Positions 17,151-26,453 of a DNA stretch of 64,000 nt are shown piece after piece. Position numbers and translations under genes: made by a program. Positions within the stretch are counted from its first letter, which is position 1; every line of letters begins with the position of its first letter. The stretch spans positions 62,001-126,000 of the forward strand of contig NZ_JABAII010000012.1 of assembly GCF_012641405.1 (NCBI RefSeq), read 5' to 3'. A model generated the notes under the pieces. That model made no database searches. It had not been told where the DNA came from and saw only the letters and a program-made list of their open reading frames with translations. The stretch is from Rhizobium sp. P40RR-XXII. Lineage in GTDB: Bacteria > Pseudomonadota > Alphaproteobacteria > Rhizobiales > Rhizobiaceae.

Positions 17151-17170
17151 GCCGCGCAAAAGTGCGCGGC
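17151..17170. terminator. Hairpin between convergent recO and redoxin genes
   Basis: GCCGCGC (17151-17157) pairs with GCGCGGC (17164-17170) across a 6-base loop. It lies between two convergent stops. The T tract is weak on both strands, so terminator function is probable but not certain. Confidence 0.5.
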
Positions 17171-17218
17171 AAATAGGATCGCGCTCAAGGCGTGTTCGGA
17201 GCCGGAAGACCGCTCGCT

Positions 17219-17899
17219 TCAAACCGCCATATTCGACGCCGCCGACATCACCTCCCGCGGGGCGGGAATACCGAACATATGACGACCGGCCTCTTCGACT
17301 TCCGTGAAACACCAGCGGATGACGCCATCCCGATCGAGCAGGAATTCGCCGACGAGCTGACCTTCGCCCGTCGCAATCATATGTTTGTCGTCCTGCGTGA
17401 ATTCGTAGCCATCCGCCTTGTCGAGGAACTCCGTCGCCGCCATCGGATCCATCGGTTCGGGAAGCTCGCCCGGCATCTCGATGCGCATCGATCGCACCGC
17501 ATTCATTCCGACCTTGCGCGGCCAGTCGGTCTCGTCTTCGGTGAACTGGATATTCGGCAAGCCGAAGGCCTTGTGCGATACCCGCTCCGGATCGGAAGCG
17601 GCCAGCAGGTTGGGAAGCGGATGAAACCGGAAGTAGAGCCGGGCGCGTTCGATCGGTGTGTTGACGACGGTCAGGCTGTCGATGCCTTTCTCCTGCAGAG
17701 CTCCGGTGAGTTCGGACATCGCGGCGATCTGCCGGCGGCAGAAGGGGCAATGCAGTCCACGGAACAATCCGACAAGGACCGGCCTCTGGCCGCGAAAATC
17801 ATCGATGGCGATCTTGCCCTGGCGAGTGATTGCATCCAGCACGACATTCGGCGCGCGATCTCCAGGCTGCAATGGTCTTTCGGTGTGGTTCTCCTGCAT
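17219..17899 (-). CDS. Peroxiredoxin/thioredoxin-like redoxin-domain protein (226 aa)
   Basis: The AhpC/TSA-like fold is visible: PGDRAPNVVLDAITRQGKIA, then RPVLVGLFRGLHCPFCRRQI with a Cys-Pro-Phe-Cys pair at the position of the thioredoxin active site. The C-terminal half (IRWCFTEVEE) completes the fold. The CxxC suggests a thiol-disulfide oxidoreductase or an atypical peroxiredoxin rather than classical two-Cys AhpC. A strong GGGAGGAAC precedes the ATG. It is downstream of the large cyclase gene on the same strand (67 bases apart), possibly cotranscribed. Confidence 0.82.
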   Translation of the reverse strand: MQENHTERPLQPGDRAPNVVLDAITRQGKIAIDDFRGQRPVLVGLFRGLHCPFCRRQIAAMSELTGALQEKGIDSLTVVNTPIERARLYFRFHPLPNLLAASDPERVSHKAFGLPNIQFTEDETDWPRKVGMNAVRSMRIEMPGELPEPMDPMAATEFLDKADGYEFTQDDKHMIATGEGQLVGEFLLDRDGVIRWCFTEVEEAGRHMFGIPAPREVMSAASNMAV

Positions 17900-17966
17900 G
17901 TTTCGTTCCTCCCTTTATGTATTTGAACCGGTTCTCCCAACCAATCGCCTGAGACAATGAAGACAG

Positions 17967-20900
17967 TCAGTCGAGAAACGGCAATACGACGAGCGTGCCT
18001 GGATCGAGGTTGTGGCGGATGCACACATCCTGTGCCAGCGTGAAATACCGTTCCGCCTCGTCCATGTCGTCATGCTCGAGGCTCAGTGTCGCCAAGCCAT
18101 CATAGCACGGAAAGAGCAACTGCGGTTCATCGATCTCCTTCGCAACCTCAAGGGCTTCCTCGTAATACTTACGAGCTAGCTTCGGCTGCCCGTGGCATTG
18201 ATGAATTTGTCCGAGGACGATCAGCGGTACGGAGAGATGATCGCGCTGATCGAGCGCCCGGTCGATTTCCACTGCCTTCTCCGCCGCCGGCACGCCTTCG
18301 GCGGCGCAGCGGTCGGTAAAGGTACAGCAGGAAACGGCGAGGTTGGCGAGAAGGCGCGCCTGGAAGCCGAGATCGCCGATGCGGGTCGCGACCTCAAGCC
18401 CGCGCCGGCAGATCTTGATGGCGTGGGCCGGATCCACGATGGTGTAGAGCACGCCGAGGTTGGAATAGGCGCGACAGGCAGCACTTTGCAGATCGGCCTT
18501 TTCGGCAACAGCAAGACTGCGCTCCACTTCCTGCACGGCATCGCGGCGGCGGCCGAGCCGCGCAAGTGCTGCGCCCTTGGTGTTCAGTGCCTCCGCCATC
18601 GCGCGCGCCGCCTCTCGTCCGGCTTCGGTCGTTCCGTCGATGGGGAGCGTTTCCAGCCGTTGCAGGGCCAGCGTCGCCCATTCGGCGGCCGCGGCCTGGT
18701 CGCCCATGCGGAAGGCCATATGGCCGCGCTCCTGCAGGAGATGCGCATGTTCGACCGGGGCATCGATCGTCGCGATCAAAGCCTCGGCCTCGGCGCAATG
18801 CGCTTCCGCCTGATCGCGGCGCCCCGCCTCGTGATGCAGCCGGCCGATTTTTCGCAATATCCTTGCTGCAGCGATCCGATCGTCTCTCTTGCGGTGGATC
18901 GCAAGCGCTCGTTGATAATGGTTCAGGGCCGCGTCGCGGAGACCGGCGGGACCACAGAGATCGGCAAGACGCTCCAGAAGCGCCAATTGCTCCGACGTCA
19001 CCTCCGGCTCGTCTGCGAACGCGGCAAGTGCCTGACGGTAGAGGCGCATTGCATCGTCATTGGCATAGGTCATGCGTGCCAGATCGCCTGCCGCCATCAA
19101 ATAGGTGGCTCCTTTGGCTTTCTCGGTGGTCAGGCTGAAGTGATGGCCGAGCTGCGCCAGATGCTCGGGGCGATCGGGCGCTGAGCCATATTGGTGTTCC
19201 AGAACCTGACCGATCCGGTGATGAAGGTCCGTGCGCCGCTGCAACAGGAGATTATGGTAGATGACATCGTGCAGCAGGGACTGGCTGAAACGATAGGTGG
19301 GTGAGGCGCCGGCATCCGGCCCGCGCAATTCCTCGACGATATCGGCATCGCAGAGATAGTCCAATGCGGCATCGATGGCAGCCGGGTCGGCGGCGATGCT
19401 GCGGAGTAGAGCGGTGTCGAACTTCGGGCCGACCACCGCCGCCTCCTGCGCCAACCGTTTGATCTCCTGCGGCAGACGATCGACACGGGCAAGCAACAGG
19501 GCCTGCAGATTGACCGGAATATCGACATCCGTGTCTTCCGCCGCAACTTGCCAGCGCTGACCGTCATTGTGCAGCCTGCCCATGTCGATCAATCCCCGAA
19601 GGATCTCCTCGATGAAGAGCGGATTGCCGCCGGCTCGATCGAGGATGCGCTGACACATCGCAACCGGCAGCTTGCCATGGCTCTCGCCGAAAAAGGCGGC
19701 GAGCAGCTTCCGGCCGTCGGCGGCGGCGAGTGGGCCGAGACGCTGCACGGTGACACTGACCCGATTGGAATCCAGCGGGTCGATCCGCGATGTCGGCCGA
19801 TAGATCGCCAGCAGCATGAGCCGGCTGCGCTCCAACCGATCCATCATGAAGCGAAGCACTTCCAGCGAAGCGGCATCGGCCCAATGCAGATCTTCGATGA
19901 TAAGCAGCAGGGGGCCTTGCGCCAGCCGCCGCTCGAAGACGGTGCGGACTGCATAGAAGATCTGCCGCCGCAACTGTTCAGGCTCGATGTGTCGCAACGC
20001 TCCGTTGGGATCGCCGAGGCCGAGGACATGCAGGAAAAGCGGCAGAAGCCCGTCGATATCCTCCTGGGTGAGATCGAGCGCGCGGAATCCCATTGCCAGT
20101 AATTGCCGCGTCCTGTCGAGATTGTCCCGCTCGCCGATGCCGTAGGCGCTGCGCACCACCGCGGCAAGCGTCCCATAGGATTGTTCGCCGAGAGGCGAGC
20201 AGGTCGCCTTGCGGATGGCGAGACCTGGAAAGCGGGCCGTATTGCCGGCAATGGCGATGAACTCGTTGGCCAGCCGCGACTTGCCGATACCCGCTTCGCC
20301 GATGAGGCGGACAAGTTGTGCCGCACCACCGCAGGCAAGGTCGAGGCAGGTTAAAAGCCGCGACAGCTCCGTATCTCGTCCGATCATCGGTGCCTGAAGG
20401 CCGAAACTTTCGAGCCCGCGCGCCGTATGCGGCGCTTCCAACGGTCCCGTTAGCCGATGCACAAGCACATTGCCGCTTTTGCCGCGCAAGGCTTGGGCGC
20501 CGAGGCTGTCGAAGGCGAAGGCATGGCGGGTGAGGCGATAGGTCAGCGGCCCGACGAGGATATCGTTTTCGCCCGCCATGGATTGCAGCCGTTGGGCGGT
20601 ATTCACCGTGTCGCCGGTCACGGAATAGGATTTGGTACTGACCGCGCCGAAGCCGCCGGTGACGACCGGGCCGCTATTGATACCGATATGCAGACGCAGT
20701 GGCACGCCGGCGCGTGGTTGCCAGCGCTCGCCCACCTGTGTTGCCCGATCGATCATATCGAGCGCTGCGTTCAGTGCCCGCACCGGATCGTCCTCATGGG
20801 CGACCGGCGCGCCGAATAGCGCCAGCAGCGCATCGCCGACGAACTTGTCGACGAAGCCGCCATAGGCCTCGACCGCTTGGGTCATCTCTTCGAACAATTC

Positions 20901-21212
20901 GTTCTGCAGCATCCGCATGACTTCGGGGTCGATCTGCTCGCTCAGTGTCGTAAAGCCGCAGAGATCTGCAAAAAGCACGGTCACCGGCCGCCGGTCGGCA
21001 TCATCTTCGGATTTTGCCGATGCAGCCTTGATGACCGGCTTGGCCGCGGGTTGCGCCTTGTCGGAAATCGCAGCGCCGCATTTGGGGCAGAAGGCAAAAT
21101 CGGGCTGGCAAGGGTTGCCACACGCGGCACAGGAGATTGGCTGCTTTGTGCCGCATCGTGGACAGAAAGCAAAGCCGCTTTGAATATCGAAACCGCAGCC
21201 GGCGCACTCCAT
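17967..21212 (-). CDS. Zinc-ribbon / class III adenylate-guanylate cyclase / AAA-type ATPase / helical-repeat protein (1081 aa)
   Basis: Four parts are visible. (1) Two tandem zinc ribbons with Cys3/6/17/20 and Cys28/31/42/45. (2) A class III cyclase catalytic domain: VTVLFADLCGFTTL with metal Asp83, KFVGDALLALFG with second metal Asp127, and GDTVNTAQRL with Asn204 and Arg208, so all core catalytic residues are present. (3) An AAA/STAND-like ATPase with P-loop GEAGIGKS (305-312) and Walker B-like LLLIIEDLHWADA. (4) A long alpha-helical region of TPR-like repeats to the C-terminus. It is probably a cytoplasmic signalling ATPase making cAMP or cGMP; substrate is not determinable by eye. The ATG at 21212 follows GAGGTG; a TTG six codons upstream is less likely. 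Confidence 0.9.
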   Translation of the reverse strand: MECAGCGFDIQSGFAFCPRCGTKQPISCAACGNPCQPDFAFCPKCGAAISDKAQPAAKPVIKAASAKSEDDADRRPVTVLFADLCGFTTLSEQIDPEVMRMLQNELFEEMTQAVEAYGGFVDKFVGDALLALFGAPVAHEDDPVRALNAALDMIDRATQVGERWQPRAGVPLRLHIGINSGPVVTGGFGAVSTKSYSVTGDTVNTAQRLQSMAGENDILVGPLTYRLTRHAFAFDSLGAQALRGKSGNVLVHRLTGPLEAPHTARGLESFGLQAPMIGRDTELSRLLTCLDLACGGAAQLVRLIGEAGIGKSRLANEFIAIAGNTARFPGLAIRKATCSPLGEQSYGTLAAVVRSAYGIGERDNLDRTRQLLAMGFRALDLTQEDIDGLLPLFLHVLGLGDPNGALRHIEPEQLRRQIFYAVRTVFERRLAQGPLLLIIEDLHWADAASLEVLRFMMDRLERSRLMLLAIYRPTSRIDPLDSNRVSVTVQRLGPLAAADGRKLLAAFFGESHGKLPVAMCQRILDRAGGNPLFIEEILRGLIDMGRLHNDGQRWQVAAEDTDVDIPVNLQALLLARVDRLPQEIKRLAQEAAVVGPKFDTALLRSIAADPAAIDAALDYLCDADIVEELRGPDAGASPTYRFSQSLLHDVIYHNLLLQRRTDLHHRIGQVLEHQYGSAPDRPEHLAQLGHHFSLTTEKAKGATYLMAAGDLARMTYANDDAMRLYRQALAAFADEPEVTSEQLALLERLADLCGPAGLRDAALNHYQRALAIHRKRDDRIAAARILRKIGRLHHEAGRRDQAEAHCAEAEALIATIDAPVEHAHLLQERGHMAFRMGDQAAAAEWATLALQRLETLPIDGTTEAGREAARAMAEALNTKGAALARLGRRRDAVQEVERSLAVAEKADLQSAACRAYSNLGVLYTIVDPAHAIKICRRGLEVATRIGDLGFQARLLANLAVSCCTFTDRCAAEGVPAAEKAVEIDRALDQRDHLSVPLIVLGQIHQCHGQPKLARKYYEEALEVAKEIDEPQLLFPCYDGLATLSLEHDDMDEAERYFTLAQDVCIRHNLDPGTLVVLPFLD

Positions 21213-21334
21213 CGGACGCACCTCGACCAAGCCCGCGCACCACGGCTGTTTCAGCCGTGACCGCCGGGTTCAAAATGAGTGATAAGCATGCGCCTGCTGT
21301 CTTAGGTCCGCAAGCTAAACAAACGGCGGAACGA

Positions 21335-22183
21335 CTATCGCCGCTTCAGCGCCCAGCCCTCCGGCCGCTCCTCGAGCACCGTCACCGTATCGCCGATCTT
21401 CACCGAGCCTTCGCCGCGCGGCACGGCGTTCCAGCCGAAGAGCGGGCCGGGGACGCGGCGGTCGGCCGACATGCGTATGCGGCCCATGGCGGGTATCGGG
21501 TTTGGCACGTCGCGCGAGCCGGTCTTCTGATCCTGCGTCGTCATGATGCAGCGCGAACAGGGCTTGACGAGATCGAGGCGAATGCCGCCGATCTCGATTG
21601 CCGACCAGCGATCCTCCGGCCATTCCTCATCGATATCGATGACGATGTTCGGGCGGAAGCGCTCCATGCCGACAGCGCCTTCGCCATGGGCGGCGAGATT
21701 GGCGTTGAGCGCCTTCAGCGAGCCGGTGGTGGTGACCAGAATCTGGTAGCCATCGGAAAACGTAACAGGCGTCTCCTCGCCCGCCCATTCCGGATTGGCG
21801 ACGCGCTCGGCAAGCCTGTCGAAGAACACCATCCTGACTTCACGACCAAGCCAGCCGGACAGAGCCTTGTTGGTCTCCTCATCGGCAACGGAGGCGCTGA
21901 CATTAGATTTCAAGACGACGATATCCATGCGATTGTCGGGGTGGGGCGGCGGTACGATGATGTCTGCCTTGCCCTCCATCTTCAGGCGCAGGTGGGAGGG
22001 CGCCGGTTGGACATCGATCCGGGCCAGCGCCTGCAATTCGCGCTGGGTGATGAACTGGCCGGCAGGATCGACCAGCATGGCGCGACGGTCGCCTGCCAGA
22101 CCGAAGGCATCGATGGCGGTCGACGGGATGGCGATGCCGCGTGCGCTCTTGAGCGGGTAGATGAACAGATCGCTGACGCGCAT
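21335..22183 (-). CDS. MOSC domain protein (282 aa)
   Basis: The N-terminal MOSC_N barrel (MRVSDLFIYPLKSARGIAIP, LAGDRRAMLVDPAGQFITQR) precedes the MOSC domain with the conserved LVKPCSRCIMTTQD, where the first cysteine is the likely sulfur- or molybdenum-cofactor-binding residue, as in mARC and the C-terminus of Moco sulfurase. No signal peptide. Likely a molybdenum-cofactor-dependent reductase (YcbX-like) or sulfur carrier; YcbX carries an extra ferredoxin domain that is absent here. It follows the HD hydrolase by 9 bases and is probably in its operon. Confidence 0.88.
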   Translation of the reverse strand: MRVSDLFIYPLKSARGIAIPSTAIDAFGLAGDRRAMLVDPAGQFITQRELQALARIDVQPAPSHLRLKMEGKADIIVPPPHPDNRMDIVVLKSNVSASVADEETNKALSGWLGREVRMVFFDRLAERVANPEWAGEETPVTFSDGYQILVTTTGSLKALNANLAAHGEGAVGMERFRPNIVIDIDEEWPEDRWSAIEIGGIRLDLVKPCSRCIMTTQDQKTGSRDVPNPIPAMGRIRMSADRRVPGPLFGWNAVPRGEGSVKIGDTVTVLEERPEGWALKRR

Positions 22184-22192
22184 GGAAAGTCC

Positions 22193-22846
22193 TCAGATTT
22201 CGTCGATGAACATTGCCAGCACGGTCTTCAGCCGGTCGTGCCGCGCCTCGGCAAACTTGGCTCCGGTCCCGGTCTGGAATCCGTCCGCCAGTTTGAACAG
22301 CTTCGTCTCGAAATGGTCAATGGCGAAGCGCTTGTCGTCAAGCGGCCGTTCGCTTGCCAGCGGGTCGAACGGGTCGTAGAGGCCGGAGCCAAGACGCCCC
22401 GCAATGTAGAAACAGCGGGCAGCGCCGACCATGCCGATCGCATCCAGCCGGTCGGCATCCTGCAGGATCTTCGCTTCCAGCGTTTCCGGCGGCAGGTTGG
22501 CGGAGAAACTGTGCGTGGTGATCGCATGTGCCGCAGCGGCAATATCCTCATCGGCCCATCCAAGTTGCCGGAGAATGCCCGAAGCCTTTTCGGCGGCAAG
22601 CCGCGAAGCCTGTACGCGATGCGGCGAATTCTTCTCCACGGCAACGCAATCATGCAGCAAGACCGCGGCGGCAAGTATCCGGGCATTGCCGCCTTCCTCG
22701 GCCTGAATGGCCACGGCGTTGCGGAAGACACGCAGGATGTGGGCGATATCGTGCGAACCGTCGTCGCCGTCGGCGGCGTGCGGAATGAGATCCGCAGCCA
22801 GGGCTTCGAACGGGGCAAAGGCCCGCGCCATCTTCTCGGTATCCAT
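22193..22846 (-). CDS. HD-domain phosphohydrolase (217 aa)
   Basis: The metal-binding HD pattern is clear: His in DGSHDIAHILRVF, His-Asp in AAVLLHDCVAV, and Asp in LQDADRLDAIG. Conserved NSPHRVQAS follows the HD pair. This arrangement is that of the YedJ/YpgQ group of HD hydrolases, which act on nucleotides or other phosphate esters; the exact substrate is unknown. Length is standard. It sits in a minus-strand run between the DUF2339 membrane protein and the MOSC protein. Confidence 0.87.
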   Translation of the reverse strand: MDTEKMARAFAPFEALAADLIPHAADGDDGSHDIAHILRVFRNAVAIQAEEGGNARILAAAVLLHDCVAVEKNSPHRVQASRLAAEKASGILRQLGWADEDIAAAAHAITTHSFSANLPPETLEAKILQDADRLDAIGMVGAARCFYIAGRLGSGLYDPFDPLASERPLDDKRFAIDHFETKLFKLADGFQTGTGAKFAEARHDRLKTVLAMFIDEI

Positions 22847-22916
22847 CTTCGCAGTCGCTCCGCATTGATCTGTCGGCAGGTTCCTTCGTCCTACCGGGTT
22901 GAAGGATTCGCCGCAA

Positions 22917-25667
22917 TCACTCCGCGGCTTTCTTGCGCGTCAGGATTTTCTGGTAGAACAGGCCGATACCGATCAGCACGGCGCCAAGGCCGATGAAGGA
23001 GAGGGCGCGCAGGAAGCCCTCGAGGTTCGCCATGTCGATCAGGAAAGCCTTGACGACGGCGATGAAGACCAGCGCCGCCGAGGCAATGCGCAGGCTGCGT
23101 GCCTCGAAGCGGGTGCCGAGCCCGAGAAGCGCAATGCCGATCAACAGCCAGACCACGGAATAGGAGTAGAGCTCGCCCTGGATGAAGCCGTTCCAGAAGG
23201 GAATATATTCGCCCTGCCAGAAGCGGCGCACCGACAATGTCGCCCATGCGAAAGCCATGACGGCTGCAGCCAAAGCCAGCATGATGACATAGGGCAGGGG
23301 GCGTCGGTTGCGCGCATAGAGCGCCAGGCCGCCATAGGCGATACCAGGCAGCAGATAGGCAAGCAGCAGCAGGTTGAAGAACGGGATGCGACCCGTGCTT
23401 TCGCCTGTCATGAAAGGGTTCAGCCCTAGCAGATGCAGGGTCAGAATCATGACGACCGAAAGGACGCCGAGCGCCATGCCGCCATAGCGGAAGACCGGAC
23501 TTGCCGCGCTCAGATCGAGCGCCATCAGCGTCGCGGAAGCGCCGATTGCGAGCAGCGTGTAGATCGATTGCTCGCCGAGTGTCGGAACCGCGTCGTTCAG
23601 GACGCCGCCGTTCATGGCATGGCGCACCAGAATGGCAACGGTCAGCAGCACGAGGAAGCAGGCAAGCGCTTGCAAGGCGTTGCGCAGCCGCAGGCTTGGC
23701 GCGTGGCGAGTGATGAAGGCCGCAAAGACGGCAAGGGCCGCCGGAATGCCGTGACCGGCAAGCAACATGTTGAAGACCGGCGTCGTGCCGAGCTCCGCCG
23801 GGTCGACGATCGTCGGCTGCCAGGCAATGCGCCCCATGGTGATGACCAGTGCGGCGACCATCGTCCACGGAAGAACAGGCCAATTGCGCAGGCGTCCCGC
23901 CAGCAGATAGACGATGCCAAGAACCGGCAGCAGGATCGTCGCCGTGGCATGATGTGCCAGCGCATGAAGAGCAAAGACGGCAGCGGCAAAGGAGCCGGCG
24001 GCAAGGATGTTCGTTGGCAGATCTTGCGTCTCGCCTTCGCGGCGGTATTGCCATTCGGCAAGCGCGATCAGCACGACAGCCAGCCCGATGCCATAAAGGC
24101 CATGCAGCCAGTCGAGAGTCCAGTTGCCGAAGTTGACGAAGCTGATTGCGGCGATCGCCAGCGGCGTGGCGGCCATGATAAGGCTCCAGAGAGCGGCATA
24201 GGGCTTCTCCTGCCCGGCGAAACGCCTGAGGAAAAAGGCACCGATCAGCACGAAGAGGGCGCCGAGGCCGAGTACTTCATAGAGTACCGTGCTCTGCAGG
24301 CTGACGGTTTCACCCGTGCCGCTGCTTTCGACGCCGGCGATCCATCGGGTCAGAACGCCGAATACGCCGACGACAGCGATGAGTGGGGACAGGATCGTTG
24401 CCCAGGCCGCGTAGAGGCGTCCGGCGCCGAAGGCTGCAACCGCCGCGACGATTGCCGCGAACATGAATGTGGCATCGACGACGGAATATCCCTGTTGAAG
24501 GCTGTAGGTGATGAGGCAGAGCGACACCGTGAGCGCGCCGACCGCCGCCGTCAGGGTCATGCCGAGCGGCGCCCTGGCGAGAAACGCCGTCCATTGGCCG
24601 CTTGCGGCCAGCGGCGGGGAGATGCCGTCAGCAGGCAGGGCTTCGTTATCGTGCTTTATCGGCTCCGAGACCGGATAGCGCCCGGGCCAGAGGAAGAGAG
24701 TGCCACCGATCATTGCCAACATGGAAAGCGTAACGGGCGTCAGGTCGACCACCGGGCTGAAGGTAATATAGAGCAAGGGCCAGAGGCTCAGCAGCCCATT
24801 GGCGAGGGATGGCGCAATCAGCCAGCGGCGCAGGCGCGAAGCCAATAGGGTCGCGACCCATGTCAGCACAAGGTAGCCGAAGAGAATCCAAGGTCTCGGC
24901 GCGGTCGAAGCGATGAGCGCTGGGGTTGCCATCGACGCCAGAAGACCGAGGCCGGCAAGCGCTTGCCCATGCAGCAGCGAGAGCCCGAGCGTGGCGAGCG
25001 AGATCAAAGCGAGCAGCGTGAAGGCTGTGGCCGGCCCGATGAAGCCATAAATGCCATGGGCCGCATAGGTGGAGCCGAACAGGGCGACGACGCCGGCTGC
25101 CGTCAGCACGCCGGGGATCATCGCATTCTGGAAGGTGTTGTTCAGAACTGGTGCGACGCGGCGGCGGATCACTTCGCCCGCGGCAATCAGGAAGAGGCCG
25201 AAGAGCGCTGCAAGGACGAGCCGGACGCCGGGGCTGAGAAGGCCGCTCTCGATCGAATATTTGACCATGAAGATGCCGCCGAACGCCAGCGCGATGCCAC
25301 CGACCCAGACGGCCCAGCGTGCGCCGATCGTGCTCTCCAGGCTTTCCTTCGCCTGAACGGGCGTCTGGCTCCGAGCGGGTGCGGGACCGTCCCCGAACGT
25401 ATCGGCGTTACCGCGCGCGGCGGCGGCGGCCTCGGCGGCTGATCCATCGTCGAATACCGCTTGCCGCTCGTCTTCGACGGGCGGTGCCATAGGATGAGCC
25501 GTCGAGTGCGGCATGGGAATCGATTCGCCCCCATCCTCCGTCAGCACCTTGCCGGCAAGGGCATTTTGCAGCTCCTGAACGCGCGCTTCCAGCTGCTTTA
25601 TCCGGAGGTTGTGGCCTCGCAGCACCAGAATGCCGACGATCAGGATGACGAGTGGTAGCAATTCCAT
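22917..25667 (-). CDS. DUF2339 multi-spanning membrane protein (about 916 aa)
   Basis: A short N-terminal membrane helix (MELLPLVILIVGILVLRGHN) and a coiled-coil-like segment (IKQLEARVQELQNAL) are followed by an alanine- and proline-rich linker. Then come some two dozen hydrophobic segments, beginning with the family motif IGARWAVWVGGIALAFGGIF, where positive residues are scarce. This is the DUF2339 pattern. The family has no established function; a role in envelope or polymer handling is only guessed at in the literature I know. The start is taken at the second of two adjacent ATGs, downstream of GGAGAGG; a GTG ten codons upstream opens the frame further. Confidence 0.86.
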   Translation of the reverse strand: MELLPLVILIVGILVLRGHNLRIKQLEARVQELQNALAGKVLTEDGGESIPMPHSTAHPMAPPVEDERQAVFDDGSAAEAAAAARGNADTFGDGPAPARSQTPVQAKESLESTIGARWAVWVGGIALAFGGIFMVKYSIESGLLSPGVRLVLAALFGLFLIAAGEVIRRRVAPVLNNTFQNAMIPGVLTAAGVVALFGSTYAAHGIYGFIGPATAFTLLALISLATLGLSLLHGQALAGLGLLASMATPALIASTAPRPWILFGYLVLTWVATLLASRLRRWLIAPSLANGLLSLWPLLYITFSPVVDLTPVTLSMLAMIGGTLFLWPGRYPVSEPIKHDNEALPADGISPPLAASGQWTAFLARAPLGMTLTAAVGALTVSLCLITYSLQQGYSVVDATFMFAAIVAAVAAFGAGRLYAAWATILSPLIAVVGVFGVLTRWIAGVESSGTGETVSLQSTVLYEVLGLGALFVLIGAFFLRRFAGQEKPYAALWSLIMAATPLAIAAISFVNFGNWTLDWLHGLYGIGLAVVLIALAEWQYRREGETQDLPTNILAAGSFAAAVFALHALAHHATATILLPVLGIVYLLAGRLRNWPVLPWTMVAALVITMGRIAWQPTIVDPAELGTTPVFNMLLAGHGIPAALAVFAAFITRHAPSLRLRNALQALACFLVLLTVAILVRHAMNGGVLNDAVPTLGEQSIYTLLAIGASATLMALDLSAASPVFRYGGMALGVLSVVMILTLHLLGLNPFMTGESTGRIPFFNLLLLAYLLPGIAYGGLALYARNRRPLPYVIMLALAAAVMAFAWATLSVRRFWQGEYIPFWNGFIQGELYSYSVVWLLIGIALLGLGTRFEARSLRIASAALVFIAVVKAFLIDMANLEGFLRALSFIGLGAVLIGIGLFYQKILTRKKAAE

Positions 25668-25960
25668 CATATCCTCTCCACGGGCGATTGGTCGCACAAT
25701 ATACGAAACGGCTCGCGCGGTAAGGAAAGATAGTCAGATTCGCCTATGATTCCAGGGGATTATGTCAAGCGACCCCATGCCGGAACGCAAAGAAATATTA
25801 GGAAATACGGATTTAACGCTTAAAAACTATGGTTAATACTCATTAACAATTTGTCTTTACCGACGGCGCGAAGCAGCTTAAGAGCATGTCATAGTTTAAC
25901 TCCGAATGTATTGCGTGCAAACGACGTCGCATGAGGCGGCTCCTACCATAGGAGGTTTGT

Positions 25961-26302
25961 ATGTCCCATGTTTCTTCCATATCCGGCAGCGCATACCCGT
26001 ATCGTGGCACGCTCTCGCGCCTCGATTCGAATGATGACGGCGTCCTGAGCCGTGAGGAGCGCGAAGCCGACGAGCGTCCCGGCATTCTCGAAACGGATAA
26101 TACCGAAGGGAATGCTGCCGATGGTTCGAACGGCGCATTGGGCAGCCTGATAGCCAAGCTCATGCAGTTGCCGAATGCCGATGCTGCCTCCGCGGCCAAA
26201 GCGCCGGAAGCCAGTGTCGCTTTCGATCTCGACCTGTTGTCGCCGATGGATGCTTACAACAGCACCTACGGCCAGTATGACGTCGACAGCGTAGCGGCCT
26301 GA
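25961..26302 (+). CDS. Small protein with one canonical EF-hand loop (113 aa)
   Basis: A full AGGAGG lies 8 bases before the ATG, so the gene is real. Residues 22-33 read DSNDDGVLSREE, matching the 12-residue calcium-binding EF-hand loop at every ligand position (Asp1, Asn3, Asp5, Gly6, Ser9, Glu12). The rest is low-complexity with no signal peptide or membrane helix, and ends in YDVDSVAA. I do not recognise a named family. Calcium binding is inferred from the motif; function is unknown. It is alone between the DUF2339 gene (divergent) and sodC, with an AT-rich 293-base upstream gap carrying no other gene. Confidence 0.82.
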   Translation: MSHVSSISGSAYPYRGTLSRLDSNDDGVLSREEREADERPGILETDNTEGNAADGSNGALGSLIAKLMQLPNADAASAAKAPEASVAFDLDLLSPMDAYNSTYGQYDVDSVAA

Positions 26303-26453
26303 CAGGCGCTTTTGCCCGATGATATTGGCGGCCTGCCGGGATGCTGGCGGGTCGCCTTATCGTTTTGAAGTAAGTTCATTTTCCCGATCGCCGGAACACT
26401 CATGCCTGTCATCGCGTTGGGCAATTGCCAAACAGCACAGGGAGGGTCTTTCC

